Positions 11,735 to 25,254 of a stretch of DNA of 64,000 nt are shown here, in pieces. The DNA is taken from positions 1 to 64,000 of the forward strand of contig JTDE01002859.1 in the NCBI GenBank assembly GCA_014338405.1, written 5' to 3'. A program made the translations under genes and the position numbers. Each line of letters starts with the position of its first letter. Positions within the stretch are counted from its first letter, which is position 1. Source of the stretch: Paragonimus skrjabini miyazakii (Eukaryota > Platyhelminthes > Trematoda > Plagiorchiida > Troglotrematidae). The notes below the pieces were generated by a model. It worked only from the letters and a program-made list of their open reading frames with translations. It was not told the DNA's origin and ran no database searches.

Positions 11735-13235
11735 TTTTGCTTCAGCCTGGTCAGTCATCATATATTTCTGTGCTTAAGTTGAATGTCGTTGTTCTGTTGA
11801 CTAGCTTTGTCATGGCCACCCTTGATATCCCTGGTATATGTTTCAGTCGCCACCAGTTTGTAGACCTGATTCTACAATTCAATCAGATCAGTGTTTTTGA
11901 ATTTCGATACAACTGAGATTACGTAGCTGAGATTATGCAATTATACCGCATTGCTCACATTCTAAACACCTCCAAAACCTTGACTATGCTGTGGACAATG
12001 TTCTAACGAATAGATAAGGACTAGCTCGGCAGCTGCAATCCTATTTTTAACGACCCAACTGCAGTGACTACTGAGTTCCTATGTAACCAACAGTAACGAA
12101 CTCTGTGCGATCCTACTGGTGATCGTTCGCCATGAAACGATGAATGCTCGTTGATACATGGGATTAAATACTGGTTGCCATAGGTGTGCATGTGTGTACA
12201 AAGTTGAGTTTCCGTGACAAACTTCATCAGTTCAGTAGTATGGCAATTTCTTCCCCCTTTAATGTTTGATATGTCACCACATTTCAAATATCACTAACTT
12301 TCCAGCCGTATCACTGTAGACAATTTGCTAACCATTCGCCATATGTTGAAATTGTGATGAAAATTTCAGATGAGATAGGAGTTAGACAAGTGCTGTAAGT
12401 CGAAACAAAATCAGCAGCATTACAGATGCGTAATACACGAGGTTTCAATAGCTAAATAAGTCATCGAATGTGCAATAATGCATGTCGGTTTTTCTATGTG
12501 TACACACTCGACGTAGAGGTGGTTGGGTCAGCATATTTGTCCGCAGACTCTGTGTACGGTCTCATCATCATCATCATCATAGTAGTAGCTATGCGCCTGA
12601 TCAGAAGTTACTGTGGCTCGGGCCGCCGCTTACCTTAACAGTGACTTGAAATAGGCTAGAATGAAACGCTACTGAAATGTTTGAAAATTTATAAAAGACT
12701 AAGCGGAAGAACTAGAAATGGTATGCCTACAGGTAAGCCAATGACTGCCACACACTATCTTGGATGACGTCTCTAACCAGCAGTGTGCAGTCCAGTTGTG
12801 ATCAGTATTCAAACTACTGAACATGTCATTTTATACTAAGTTCACGCAAACATACTGAATCCCATGGATTTTGTTTGTAAGTGTGTAACGGTTCACAAAA
12901 CAGTTGCCATCGTTTCGTTAGAGTGATGTGATCTTACAGTTTAGAATAGAGGCTGGTTCCAAATGTAGTTGTTTTCAAAATGTCTTAACACGTTTAACCA
13001 CAACATCTTTTCAAATTGGCTGAGTTACTGATGTAGTCTGTTGAATTGTGATTTTGACAAATGGCGTATGTTTACAAAAGTATTACAGAATTGTTGTTTA
13101 CGGAACATTGATCATACAAAGTTAGCAAGAATCATATTAGAATTGTTTGTCAACAGATCTCATTTCTGGCATTAGAAAATCAGATATCTGATAAGATCAC
13201 AAAATGAACTCGAATGTCTGTTAGTGAGACACCAA
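11735..13235. repeat. Interspersed ~1.5 kb repeat, copy 2
   Basis: Diverged collinear copy of 650-2345, starting just upstream of gene A's promoter region. It lacks the block matching 1500-1910. In that place, 12550-12826, it carries unrelated sequence that opens with a short CAT microsatellite (about 12562-12580) and a GC-richer patch, which suggests a later insertion or replacement. Confidence 0.7.
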
Positions 13236-14917
13236 CCAAATTGTTCAAGAAATTATTTTCGTGATGTTCTGTCGACTGTTATCGTGTCACCGTCAATGAT
13301 CATATCATTTTTGCATGGAGCGTTCGGTCGAACGTTCTACGCTATAAATGGATACCATTTTCATCCATCAAGTGGCGATCATGTGTATTGAGTAACAATT
13401 TAGGAGCTTGAACAAAGCGCACTAACATCATTCTGGGAACGCTGACTGCTCTGAGGCAACAGCCAATCCACTCAATTTTTCCGTACTCTCAGTCGCGTAA
13501 ATAATAACTTTAATGGTGTTTAATAAAACGTGTGGCCAATGTATTCTCTCGTTAGTTCACGCATCACATTCCTTGCTATCTTTCAAGACCATCCTCATCA
13601 TCTTGGCTTGATAGCTGGTCCCATTTGCGAACTGTGTTTTGGGTCTGTTAAACGGTATACCATGCACTGGCAAGCGGTTTGAACTTGTGCGCATGCATCC
13701 GTGAACTATCCGTTTGTGTCGAACTGGCTACTGTGTACTTTAGTCATACTGTTATGTCCAGAAGTTTGTTTACAAATGTGGTATTATAGTTCAGAAAAGA
13801 ATAAATCATTCACCACATCCCCATCCTTAACAAAACGCACCTGTTTCCACTCAGTGTTTGTTTTGTTCCTTGTTACGCTTATAGGTTGTCGAAATGAATC
13901 TGATCCTGGCTCAAGACGTCTGGTCAATAGTTAGTCATTCTCTGGTTTGTCTACCAACTGTCCAGGAACCAAAATCCAGAGTCCAAACCATAGGGCTTGC
14001 CCAACAGGAACCACAACTGACCTGGTCAGCTGAACGACTAGGCACAACAAACCGCCGAAATCATGGGCAGATTGACTGTTTGTCGGTGGACGGAGGGTGT
14101 ACGCGCAATTCCAGTAAAGTCACTCGGCCCCATCGGCCCAGTACTTTGGCCATCACGGTCCACGATCGATAACACCAGGTTGTTCACCCGAAGCCCTATG
14201 ACCGTTTTAGCGTTTGAAAGGCAATGCTGGACTGTAAACCAGCACATGCCAGTGAGCGTGAATAGACAGAATGAAAATACATTTCCCTAATGGGGTGTTC
14301 TATTAAGACAGACTTCTCACTGAACGGTAGATAATAAAATGCTGCATTCACGCACGAAACAGGTTTACAAATCATTAGAAGAGTGGTCAAAACCAAACAA
14401 GTTTTCCGCAGAATCTGAGGCACGTCAAGCTGTGTTTTTAGGCTTATCACATATTCTATGGACTCTCACTTAACGTATAGCCACAGTGAGAAAACAATAA
14501 GCGTCGCCTGACAAATCTCAGTTTCATGATCTCACCACTGAGCCGTTTAGTTCCGTTTCATTTCAAAATAACTTATATGACAGCTTTATCTGTGATGATG
14601 GTAACCTGTTGCGTTATCGGGGTCGGCGTGGACAGCCTGTTTAAAAATGTTGTGGAGGGTGACGTGTTTTGTCCTCCGGAAATCTGCTTAATCATGAAAA
14701 ACGATATATCCGTTTAGTTTGGGTCGAAACATTTGCATCATACGAGTTTTGATTGGGTGACTACGAGCAACGATAACATATTGATACATGTGAGTACTGT
14801 TGCAACTGAGTGGGGCGGGGTGATGTGCGTACCGCACAGCTTACAACTACTGTGTTTGTTCGCAACTTGACTTCTCTAGGATTGTACAGACTGTGGGTGT
14901 AGATACTTCTGCTAACT

Positions 14918-15060
14918 GCAGCATACGATCAACACTGATTTCACTAAAGGCACATCGGAACTGTGGGCCCTGAAATGACTGAATCAATCTCACTATGTGC
15001 GTGTGAGTTTGTCTATCTGGCGCTGTCCATATTGAGTCATATTGGACTAAACTGGTATAA
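14918..15060 (+). repeat. Inverted repeat, left copy
   Basis: The segment TTTCACTAAAGGCACATCGG through TTGAGTCATATTGG matches, with divergence, the reverse complement of 15790-15960 (shared core GATGACTGAATCAATCTCT or near variants, a GTGTG-rich middle, TTGAGTC end). It is probably an interspersed repeat family present in two orientations. Confidence 0.6.
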
Positions 15061-15789
15061 CGGTGATGAAACTTGTAATAGCGGTTGTCGCTCACGTATG
15101 CGCCGATCGAGTAATATTTCGAAACTCAACTATTTCTGCCTTGATCACAAAGCTGATAGTATCCGGTAAGTATATGAGTCTGCCAATTAACGCTAGTAAT
15201 GTACAGTTCTACTGGCATTTCGACATTATCGTTACGCAAGGAAAAAAATAAGGGAGCATTAGCACCCAAACCACAAAGTCACAAGAGATGGCCAAACGTT
15301 CCTCCGCGATTTTGCTTGCACAACACCCCTCTCCCTGAACGTGACGACAGCACAAGCTGCAAAGTATTCTAGGAGATTGCATTGCATTCCGAGATTATGA
15401 CCACTTTGAGTTCCTTCGGTTTTTATGGACGTTGCATATAAATTCATCACTCAAGATTGTTCAGCATCTCAGAACATAACTAGCAGAACAGTAATCTGTT
15501 GGTGTGCGCGGTCGACCACTTATTTGCATATTATCAACACTGCCTGTTGTAACAAACCTTTCAGCGGATTTTGAACTGATCTACAGGTAAGTGATCATGT
15601 ACCGACATGCCATGCATTGAACTCGTTAGTGGTTTTTTTCACCCTTCAATCGCAGGCAGCCTAAAAAACTAGTTAAATATACTGTTCAGTTGTCAGATTA
15701 CTGACATGTCATTCACTTGCCTGTGTTCCAGGAGTGTGATCTAGTTCCAGCATGATAAACGCGTCCAAACCAAGTTGTTAACAAGTACT

Positions 15790-15960
15790 GTCCGGCAAAC
15801 TAAACTGGAAACAGTGTGACCCAACACGACTCAACATAGACAGAGTCAGACACACAATCACACTCACAGAGAGATTGATTCAGTCATCCCAGGGTCCACA
15901 ATTCCGACCTGTTTTTAGTGAAATGAAAGTGTTGAGTTTATACCGCTGTTAGCAGAAGCA
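15790..15960 (-). repeat. Inverted repeat, right copy
   Basis: Reverse-complement partner of 14918-15060, about 730 bp away. It carries AGAGATTGATTCAGTCATCC and the CACACAATCACACTCACAGA stretch. No coding capacity is seen. Confidence 0.6.
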
Positions 15961-16365
15961 TCTAAACTTAGTCTTTAAAGTCTTTACCTGACTTGGTTAG
16001 AGGGGTGTTACTTTTCAGTAAGCTCTCTCTTCTTGGACCACGAACTTTTGCGCCGAAACGATTCGTATGACCTTCAGTTTTGATGAAATCTCCGAAAATT
16101 AGATAAACCACTACTCATAGTTGTCGTAAGTAGCATCTTACAATCATCGACAACCAATGCTTTCTTGCTGGCGAATCCTTTCTGATTTCGTCAGTACTTG
16201 CGGAACTTTGAAAGTTACATGGCAAATCGCCTTCGTCGGCTAACTGAATGACCTCTTCTCTGGTGGCTGCCACGTATCTGTCGTTTCACTCACTTGTTAG
16301 ATATAACTGTACACTACACACTTCATTTATCCTGTTACATAAACAATTCCGTCCCAGTTGATCAC

Positions 16366-16384
16366 TATATATATATATATATAT
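16366..16384. repeat. TA dinucleotide microsatellite
   Basis: A run of about nine TA units, seen directly. Confidence 0.95.
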
Positions 16385-19300
16385 GTTTATAGATGTATAT
16401 ATGTTTGATCGTTATTCAAAAAATTTTGGGAATACAACACTCGATTACTCATAATTTGGTCCTAACGAGAGCACTCTGTTCAGGTTCAACATAGTTCGCT
16501 TTCAATAAACTGACCATGTAGCGACTGATTTTTTTGAGGTCAGTTTTGTCATAAACTTTACATATGAAGTTGTGAAATAGCTTGTTTGATTTCAGTGAGG
16601 ATCCGTTAAACGGAAGCGTTTGTTTCATTGAGACAAGTTGATATTAATCGAATGTTTCGACACATATCCAATAACGGTTTGTTCATTGAGAAACGGGTTG
16701 TCAGTTGTATAAGCTGTACCGGTAAATCGAAAAATCGAGAAATTTTTGAAAGCTTCGTAAATCTCGAATTAGCACACAACAACCGACTTCGCAAATTCAG
16801 TTCGCTTCATTCATTCTACATAAAGATTAACGTTACTCTTGTATTATATAACATAGCATGGTGTAGGATTACGTGATTTCACATGTTGGTCTGTTCTTCA
16901 ATACGAAACAGTACCGTGTAGAATCCCTTCCTGTTCATACATGATACACATGTATAAACCAAACCGATAACCCGGTACCATGTAACACAGATACAACAGA
17001 TATGGTCAGTCACATAAGATAACGTGTAATGAGATATTCACGATGAACCTTTGCCTGGTCACGGCTTCCACGTTAACTGGAATCTCACTGAAACAACGGG
17101 CAGCAGTGACGAACTTAAAGTGGAACAAACCGTCTATCTATTACACGGAACTATTGGTTAAATTTATGGTAGTCTTCAAATAGATATATGGTGTATAACA
17201 TACTGTCACAAGTATTTTTTGGAAGATATATCAGTAGTTACCAGTTCACGAAAAACTTTCAATATTCGCGTTCCGTTTCAGTTCTTTCACTCACCATATC
17301 ATAGTTCTATTCAATTTATTGTTTGGCTGCGAATCGTAAAAGCATGCAGAACTCCACGATCCACCGTTAAGGTCTGACCTCCTGATACAGCTTATAAAAG
17401 TCAGTCCACACTTAAACTTATGTAACGGTTTATCATTTGATCGCTGGTTAATAGTTATTCCAATGGACCCCTGCAATGAGTTTTGTGTGTGCGTAAACGT
17501 GCTTCCACAGAATAGTGGTGTGGATTTCATTAACTTATTAGTTTATTCAAGAAGTTGTGTCAGCTATGTGGAAAGTCAAAATACGGATCATATCGTGGTA
17601 CCTATGGTCTATCCCCTTCACCTCTGTCGACCAAAAAGCATTCCCTGGAAAAATACGTGACGCAATTATTGGGCAACTTTTAGGACGCTGTGACCCAACG
17701 AACACGAACAGTGACAGCATAAGGTGGAGGGTATAAACCGGCCTCTGTTGCCTGCGTTCCTTTGCAAGCATCAACTGGAAGTAATGGGGGAGATTGTGAA
17801 ACAAACATCTGAAACTCAACACTGCACTACTCCATTTGCTGTCAGGAAGTGGCTGTGTTAACCACTGAGGATACTAACTAACGATCCCACATACCAATGC
17901 TGCCGGCTACTGGTATGGTGATCCAGTTGAATAGACTATATCTTGATATAAACGGATGAATATATTATCAGGAAGCTAGTGGCCGTAATTTGGACCTTAC
18001 AACCGGACAGCAACCCCACAAACTAACAGGTTCAGTGGGTGAGTATAGTAGTGAGGACTACGAGTACTCTGGTTCAGATGACGTAATTGTTTGGTAAGTC
18101 GATTGCGAAATACGTGCACTTCTTAAGGTGTGCCATGAGAAAAATGCCGTGTTGATTACGTTCTATCCTCATCCCAATCGATTATTTGGTCATAACATTT
18201 GAGATTATACTTGCGGATATTTTACGCTGAACCCTAATCTACCAGTTTCTGTTGCCCGTAGATCGCTAGATACTCATGATTTACTACTGTTGTATGACAT
18301 ACAAATATCACGACTAACAACGGATAAGGCTGAGGGCAAAAGCATTGGGTTGTTGTTGAACAGAGAGGTCTGATTATCACGTAATGGGAGAATATACACT
18401 GAACGTTGTTTGACCAAGCATAGCTGAAGACAAAGTGCTACTCACGACAGAAGACGATAACTTCTGATAAACCGATCTACGAAACAAGTTTTGACTGTGC
18501 GTAAATGGACGTTTGTTTGGGGACTGCACATGTTGAATATCGCTACCAAACGCTGCATCCTTTAAACTTACCACGATCAAGTTCAGGATAAAACCCACGT
18601 AGACTCAAATTAAAGCAAGAACGAACGGACTAAAAAGCAAACGTTCCTATGCGATCCGCTTCACAGTATGTGAACGAGTGAAAGTAAAAAATCTTTTCAA
18701 CCCTTTTTTTATCTATGTATATGTATATAAACTCCTTAATTCTAAACTAGTTTAGGGATTCTAGCTCCATACCATACATACAAATAACATATTCTAGACG
18801 TAGGATTGGCTGCTCAATCCAAAGTAGATATTGTTTTTGAAACTATCAAGTACTCCGTTTCTCTGATCAAAGCATACTGCAATACAAGAGACCTAATTCC
18901 GACCTATTTTCAGCCATCGAATGGCAGATACTAACTGTTTCACGAACTAGTTAGACCAATAATAACAAAATTAGACATATTTTATATTTGGTTCTGTCTA
19001 AATAATACAGTTTGATGCAAAATTTCGGCAGCTTTGCCTTAAGTATTATTGTACAATTAACCTAGAAGTTCAAACTCATCGGATACCTTGCTTAACGCGA
19101 ACAGGAAGTTTCGAAAGTCGTTTTTCCATGTATCATGACCTAACCAATGTCAGTAGTGTTCGAAGGCCCTCAAGCTTACAAATGTGTTAGAAATTTGTTG
19201 GAAATTTGCCACTGAATTAATATCAACAAAACATTCATCGCCCCAAATTAGTAGGATAACTCAGTGTTCATACAATTTGTTTGCAAATATGACAGAGCAA

Positions 19301-20031
19301 GACTAACTTACAGTATCCACCAATCACAAATTTATGCAAAACCTGAACATGGTCTCATCTACCAACAAAGTAATAGCACATAAACATCAAACTTCGCTCT
19401 GTTCAGTCATTATAAGCGCCACGAAATTTTGCCATCATTAGCTTCATTTATTGGACTCGCCGGTCAAACTGTAAATCAGCTTCAAGATATTACAATACTT
19501 AATTTCTAAACTTTTTTGAACTTGAACGAGTTTTCATGTCTAACCGTTTTATGTTATTCTCGTTTGAATTGAGATACAAGTAATTTGTTGTCGCGCCACT
19601 GTTTCGGTTAACTGAAGGGTATTACAGCGCGGCAGTGTAGTGGCCGGTTGAACCAGAAGAAAACAAGAACTACCAAGCTGTAGCTGTGTTATACGAGAAT
19701 ATATAGTTTGACCATCAAAGTAAATAAATAGCGCTTTAATCAGAAGCTTCTGTGTGTCCGTTTTACACTTGTGTGAATGTTTGGTGCAGAGTTTCATTAA
19801 ATGCCTCGCCTAAAGCTCAAATGATGAAAACAGCAGGATATATAAATTGACATATCTGAAGTATGAGGTAATCACTCCAAGGCTCGTTAGCTGAATTCAC
19901 AATAAAAACTCGAAAATACGCCGATATGAAAATTATATTCACGTTGGACGGACAGGCAAGGTATGCACTCATTTTGTGACACTTTGGAACGTTTCAGGAT
20001 TTGTAAACATATCGGTCGCTTGCGATCGCTT

Positions 20032-23000
20032 TCAGACAACCAGTAGATGTAGCATCGCGAATGCTGTCAGTAAGATGATTGATCCTGTTTGGTGAAAGCC
20101 TAGTAAAACCAAAGAAAAACTCACAGTGAGTGCACGGAAAACAACATATGTGTCTCGAAGACATAAACAACTGTTGTTCACAGAAATGCAAGAATCAAGG
20201 TGCCTAAGATAGATTAGTGCAAACAAAATGTATGTACTATCTATCCAACACTAATCCATCATATCACGTAACAAGTACAGCAATCAAAAAAGTGTAACCG
20301 CACAAATAAAAACGCAATAAACATGCATGGGTAACAACAACACATAATGACCATAATCACTTTATTCCAAATTGTTCTCACCAGTGCCTCCAACAAGTCC
20401 CCGCAGCGTTGATACCACATCATCTGCATAAAAGTGGAAATTTGTACACGTAACAGCTGGCTCAAATCGGATTATTTGCATTTCTTAAGGTTCCATTGAA
20501 CTGTTAGGATTAATGCCGAATAATTACGCAAACCAGGGTTGATCGGAACTCTAAATGTTTTTAATTTTTCCAACATGTTTACAATCCCTGGAGTCAAGAG
20601 ACTAACCAGAATTTCCCGAAAATCTACAGACATTATCGACAAAATCTCACCTGGAAGCTTCATTTGTTTGGAGATTTGATCAATGAAGGCGTTTTTGACG
20701 GAAGCTGAAAAAGGGCGAATATTATCATGATATATCCAGAATTTTTTTCTGCCACAATCCTGTTTGCTTATTGCGCTTTCGCGTAAATTGAAGACAACTG
20801 TCATTTAAACATACTCAGTAGTGACAGTTTCAACCTCAACACAAACAACAGATTTTGAGAATGCCAAGACAAAAGTGTTTGCTGGAGGAGTCCCGAGGAC
20901 CCATCAGTGCGACAACTTCTTGCAGTTTCAAATGGAAGCATTGGCTGGAACTTCGATCATTAGTGAAATGTACACTGTTAATAAATTATTTCGCATTAAG
21001 ATCAACTCAAAATTTCTAATCTCGAAAAAGTGCGAAATAAAAATGCAAACTTCGTTTGTGTGTAAATATCACGATAAAAGTTTGTATAATGCGTTACTGA
21101 CGTTTGTCTCGAACCATAATGTTTGTCAACACAATTCTGAGGTCTTGTTTGGTGCACTATATCAAGACATTGAATAATTTGTGGCCTATATTCAATCTTC
21201 ACCCAATTATATTGTCCCAGTTGTATAAAATTAGAAATGACCAAATTGGTTTTCAAGCTTATATGCTTGAAACTGTGTAATTTATTATAACTGGTCACGT
21301 TGCTAAAAATGTTTTTGTTCGTATTGTGAGAATATCAAACGGAAAAATGTCCTTTTCGGAAATCTCTTGTCAATCGATGCATGTGATCGATATTCGAAAC
21401 AGTATACAACAAAGGAATAAACGGTGCTTTGTTATGTTTTATGAACTGGTTATACTAACCTGGAACATTTTCGTTTAGTGTGGTAGCAATTTGTTTCACC
21501 TGATCCGCTACAATGATTAAAACAAGCAAATGAGAGTTGTCTTATTTAGTTAATCGAAAATAAAATAGTTCAACGTGAATAATTTGATTGAAAAGAAAGG
21601 TCACAATTAATATATACCGTATACAGTACACTAAGGTTTCATGCTACTAGAGTAATCAGTGAAGCGTTCTCAATTGATTCACTCCTGCGACAATCAGATT
21701 TAATGCACTTATCTTTAAATGGGATTTCTAAAAAAAGTCCACGAGTTTCATGACTGACATTTTGTTCATCATAAGTGTTTCTGTATAACATTCTAATGAA
21801 TTCATATCTATTTTAAACAAAAATGCAAGCAAGTAACATGGTCTTGTCTATCTTGCCACACCAAATGGATAGTTTATTCGATAAAACAGCTGAATATTCG
21901 TTGTGTTAACGGTCTTTTGCAACTGTAAACTGACTGTGTCTTTTCTGATTTGACCTGGGAACCTCTGCTCAGTGAAAAGCAATGAAGTCATATTAAAATA
22001 AAAGTTGCAGATTTTAACTAACAGTAAACAGCTAATGTACTTTTCGGTCAACCCTTTAGACAATACGCACTGGACTCAAGTTTTACTTCCAAAAGAACTC
22101 GTTAGTCGACCATGTTCTGGCTACGAACGGAACTTGCACTCAGCTGCAAGCTCTTGAAAGTCATTAGTTTGGTTCTCAACTTATCTCATCTCACAAAAAA
22201 TATCTGTCAGATTGTCACACAAAAATCGATCATTTCATGATCTGTTAGGAAGCTTGCAGTTTCACTTGAGGAGTTTAGAATGTAAGATGATGCTGCAAAT
22301 CATCTTCGTCCTCCAAGGACTGCAAATCTTCGTCAAGATCAAGCCGATATCACTCGTTTTGCACGGTTCTCATTATATTCAAATGTCCCTGAAGATGGCG
22401 CTGTCAACTGTCATTTGTTGGTCGTTCAGTACACTTCCATGTACTCATCCAATCTGATGGAATCCAGTGCAACAATGTAGCATAGCCTATCTGCTATCGA
22501 TTACTGTGAACTAACGTTTGTGTATAGTACATCCATCGATCGTTTCAGGATTTTTCGTCGATCAGACTATTCTAAGTAACTGTTAGTACGGCAGTTCATG
22601 AAATGAAACATCAACACCGGGTAACGCGTTAAAAATTCATATATTTCCGTTGAAGTCCTTCACTTTTCAGATTAGAAGATGCACTACCCAACTGGGAGAT
22701 AGAATGATTCTTTGCTGTGGCCAGTTCCATATCGCAGTTTCGCAATCAATTAAAAACGCTGACTTATTCAAATTGCTTGATTGTTTTGGTACAGGGATGA
22801 CGAAGTGTAATGCTGATATTTCAGAGAAAGCGAGAAGTTTCGGCTCTTGCGGCCTATACAACATTAATTCCATGTCTGTTAAATTTTCAATTCCCTCTAG
22901 CGCCATTTCTGAAAGGTGTCATGTGGACCGTTTATGGTGGCACGCAAACACAAGCCGCTTTCATCTAACACTATCACGCTATCACTGCAAACATCCTTCT

Positions 23001-25209
23001 AGACGGTAGTGTAGCAGATTTGTTCACGGTTTGCACAACACTTAATAACAAGAAAATCCGGCATTTCACGTCCAACAACGATATAATTTATGTTTTCCTT
23101 TGCAACCGGGCCATTTGGTTGCAAATTTCCTTGTGTGGTTCTCTGGAACCAAACGTTTGGCAGCACTTCAGGATCATAAGCCTAAGCTGCACGAATTATT
23201 ATCTGGTTAGTGAATTTTAAACTACTTTCAACCATGTCAACAGTTTTGTGTCCTTGGTCATTCTTCGCAGTGATAGACTGGTGGCCGGAATTAAATCCGG
23301 GAAGTTTTTATGTGGACTTTCGAGCAGTGTGCCAATCTCACTTATGCCATTTGCGAGTCATATCACATTGACTATTGTTCATTCATGGTACATATCATTC
23401 ACTTCACATGTCGTGTTGTACTGAAGTTTTCGTCGAACAAACTTTGTAAAGTTGGACACGCCAACCTGAATCTAGTGGATACAGTGGTGATGGCTTGTAC
23501 AGAAAAACAGCATAGTGCTTTGTATGTATTAGATTTAATCACGATTACCGAAAAGCACACTTGGACATGGACAATTCGTGAGCAACATATAAACACTTAT
23601 TGATAAGATGCACATATGGTAGTTCGTTTTTGACCCGCAAGTTGCTTCAGATTAAGTGAACTGGCCACCAGGTTTGAAGTCTTTGAAGCCATCAGAAATT
23701 TGGTCAACAGATCGATCCGAATTTCACATATCACGTGGTGACGATTTTATACGAACAACTAATTCTGATGGATCAGTGGTATGCAGAAATAGACGTTGAA
23801 GCAGACTCCATTCTTTCAACTGTCCACGTTATATCTGGAGATTATTCATTCATAAAAACGTAAAACGATTAATGATACCGAGTAAACGAGACGCACGATA
23901 TGAATATTTTATGGTAAACTCAAGGTGTCAAACTGATAATACACACTCTGATTAAAATTGAACATAATTTAACGCACACTACATGTTGACAAGCAAGAAG
24001 GTAGATAGTTTAAAAATAATCATTAAGTCAACAAAAAAATTTTTAATCATTCTGGTCACAGATGGTTGCATTAACCTGGTTTTGAACTACGTGGAATAAG
24101 TCAAATAAGTCAGACCGGTTATCTGGTCTGATGAACTGGTGTACACAGCTGTAGAATTTCGGAAGCAGATGGCTCCACGAGAACACTAAATTATAAATTC
24201 GGATTTGTAACAACTAGTCAGTAATTCAAGTTTGCATAAAATTATTAATATTATAAAGTTTATGACTACTAGTTACTCACCTGTAATCTTATCTCCAAAA
24301 ATCTCTTGTAGCTTCTTTTGCAAATCTAATTGTTACAGATTAAATGAAAAAACCGGTGAAACATTTTCACTCAAACATGCATCGTTCAGTTGTTTCGATT
24401 ATTCATTGACATATTTATCAAACTTCATGTGACTCTAAACAAATGCTTCCACACTGACGATCAATGAGGTAAACGTCCAAAAGCGCTATATCCAGCGTAT
24501 CTTTACAAATCATTTACAGAATAAAAACAAGTAGGTATGCAACACATCTCTCAAGCGTACCTGCTGTAGATATCGCCTCAGTTTGGTGATCTGAAATATA
24601 ATTACACGAAACATTAGAGTATGCAACTCCATCTACGTCATTTTCACCAAAATGAAAAAAGTGAAGAACAATATTCACAGACAAGTTTCCTAGCATAGAG
24701 GAGAATAATTCGTGTCATAATATTGGTTTATTTCCCAAATTACTCAAAGGAAGTATGCATTATTTGAAAAATGCTTTCCGTTGAGTTTGAGTCCAAATAC
24801 ATCTGAATCCCCGAAATGTAAAGCATCTCGGATAGATCTACAGTGGTGTATATGGAAATATAACATTGACGTTAATGGTAGGACAAAATGCTTCAGGTCA
24901 ATTTGACAGACGATGAACAAATTTGAATTAGTTATCATTCCCCTAAGCATCTGAATGATTAGCCGTGTGATATTTAAATTATTTCGCATAATGAACTTCT
25001 TATTTCAGATACATATTTTTTTCAAAGTGTTTGAACTGAGCGCAGTTTCAGCGAATAAGTTTCGTGTGTACTCAAACTTTTCCGTTAACAGAATAAACCA
25101 TGAAGGACAAATTTAGGTTACTGAAGAAATATGGAACCTCATAAATTAACAACTCACTGCCAAGTATCAAAAACACCAAACAGAAAATCAAGACGTGTGT
25201 GCGCATCAT
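20032..25209 (-). CDS. Micro-exon gene B: secreted, probably GPI-anchored small helical protein (7 exons, 112 aa)
   Basis: Spliced minus-strand model. Exons in coding order: 25158-25209, 24561-24590, 24281-24325, 21460-21507, 20651-20704, 20382-20423, 20032-20099 (52, 30, 45, 48, 54, 42, 68 nt). The total is 339 nt, ending in TGA at 20032-20034. Internal exon lengths are identical to gene A and all introns are phase 1. Exon 1 codes a signal peptide starting MMRTHVLIFCLVFLILG; the second ATG (25204-25206) aligns with the starts of A and C. Exon 2: HQTEAISTA. Exon 3: LQKKLQEIFGDKIT. Exon 4: DQVKQIATTLNENVP. Exon 5: SVKNAFIDQISKQMKLP. Exon 6: DVVSTLRGLVGGT. The last exon ends TGSIILLTAFAMLHLLVV, a hydrophobic tail preceded by small residues, as expected of a GPI-anchor signal. 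Function is unknown; the architecture is that of trematode micro-exon genes. Confidence 0.87.
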
Positions 25210-25245
25210 GTACGACTCCAATTATACGAAACTGACAATCACAGA

Positions 25246-25254
25246 CTTTATATA
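25246..25254 (-). promoter_or_regulatory. TATA box of gene B
   Basis: The minus strand reads TATATAAAG, 37 bp upstream of the first ATG (25207-25209). Motif and spacing are conserved with gene A. Confidence 0.7.

Larger units (their letters stand above)
13236..20031. other. Gene A to gene B spacer, no supported gene
   Basis: About 6.8 kb without a supported gene. It contains a GC-richer patch at about 13940-14260 that is open on both strands, an inverted repeat pair (14918-15060 and 15790-15960), a TA microsatellite at 16366-16384, and short domainless ORFs. No exon resembling the A/B/C family was found here on either strand. Confidence 0.5.

Noticed and set aside
12562..12580. CAT-repeat string as a CRISPR-like or coding His/Met repeat
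   Set aside because: A simple trinucleotide microsatellite; no spacer structure and no frame around it. No CRISPR array exists in the window.
15066..15165. Plus-strand ORF starting MKLVIAVVAHVCAD with a GTAAGT donor, and a possible 22-nt exon at 15565-15586
   Set aside because: It looks like a signal-peptide exon, but its upstream side is an inverted repeat unit, the 22-nt exon is not a multiple of three, and no further in-frame exon could be joined.
22650..23009. 119-codon plus-strand ORF with several Cys
   Set aside because: Open on both strands, inside a long intron of gene B, with no recognisable domain; left unannotated.
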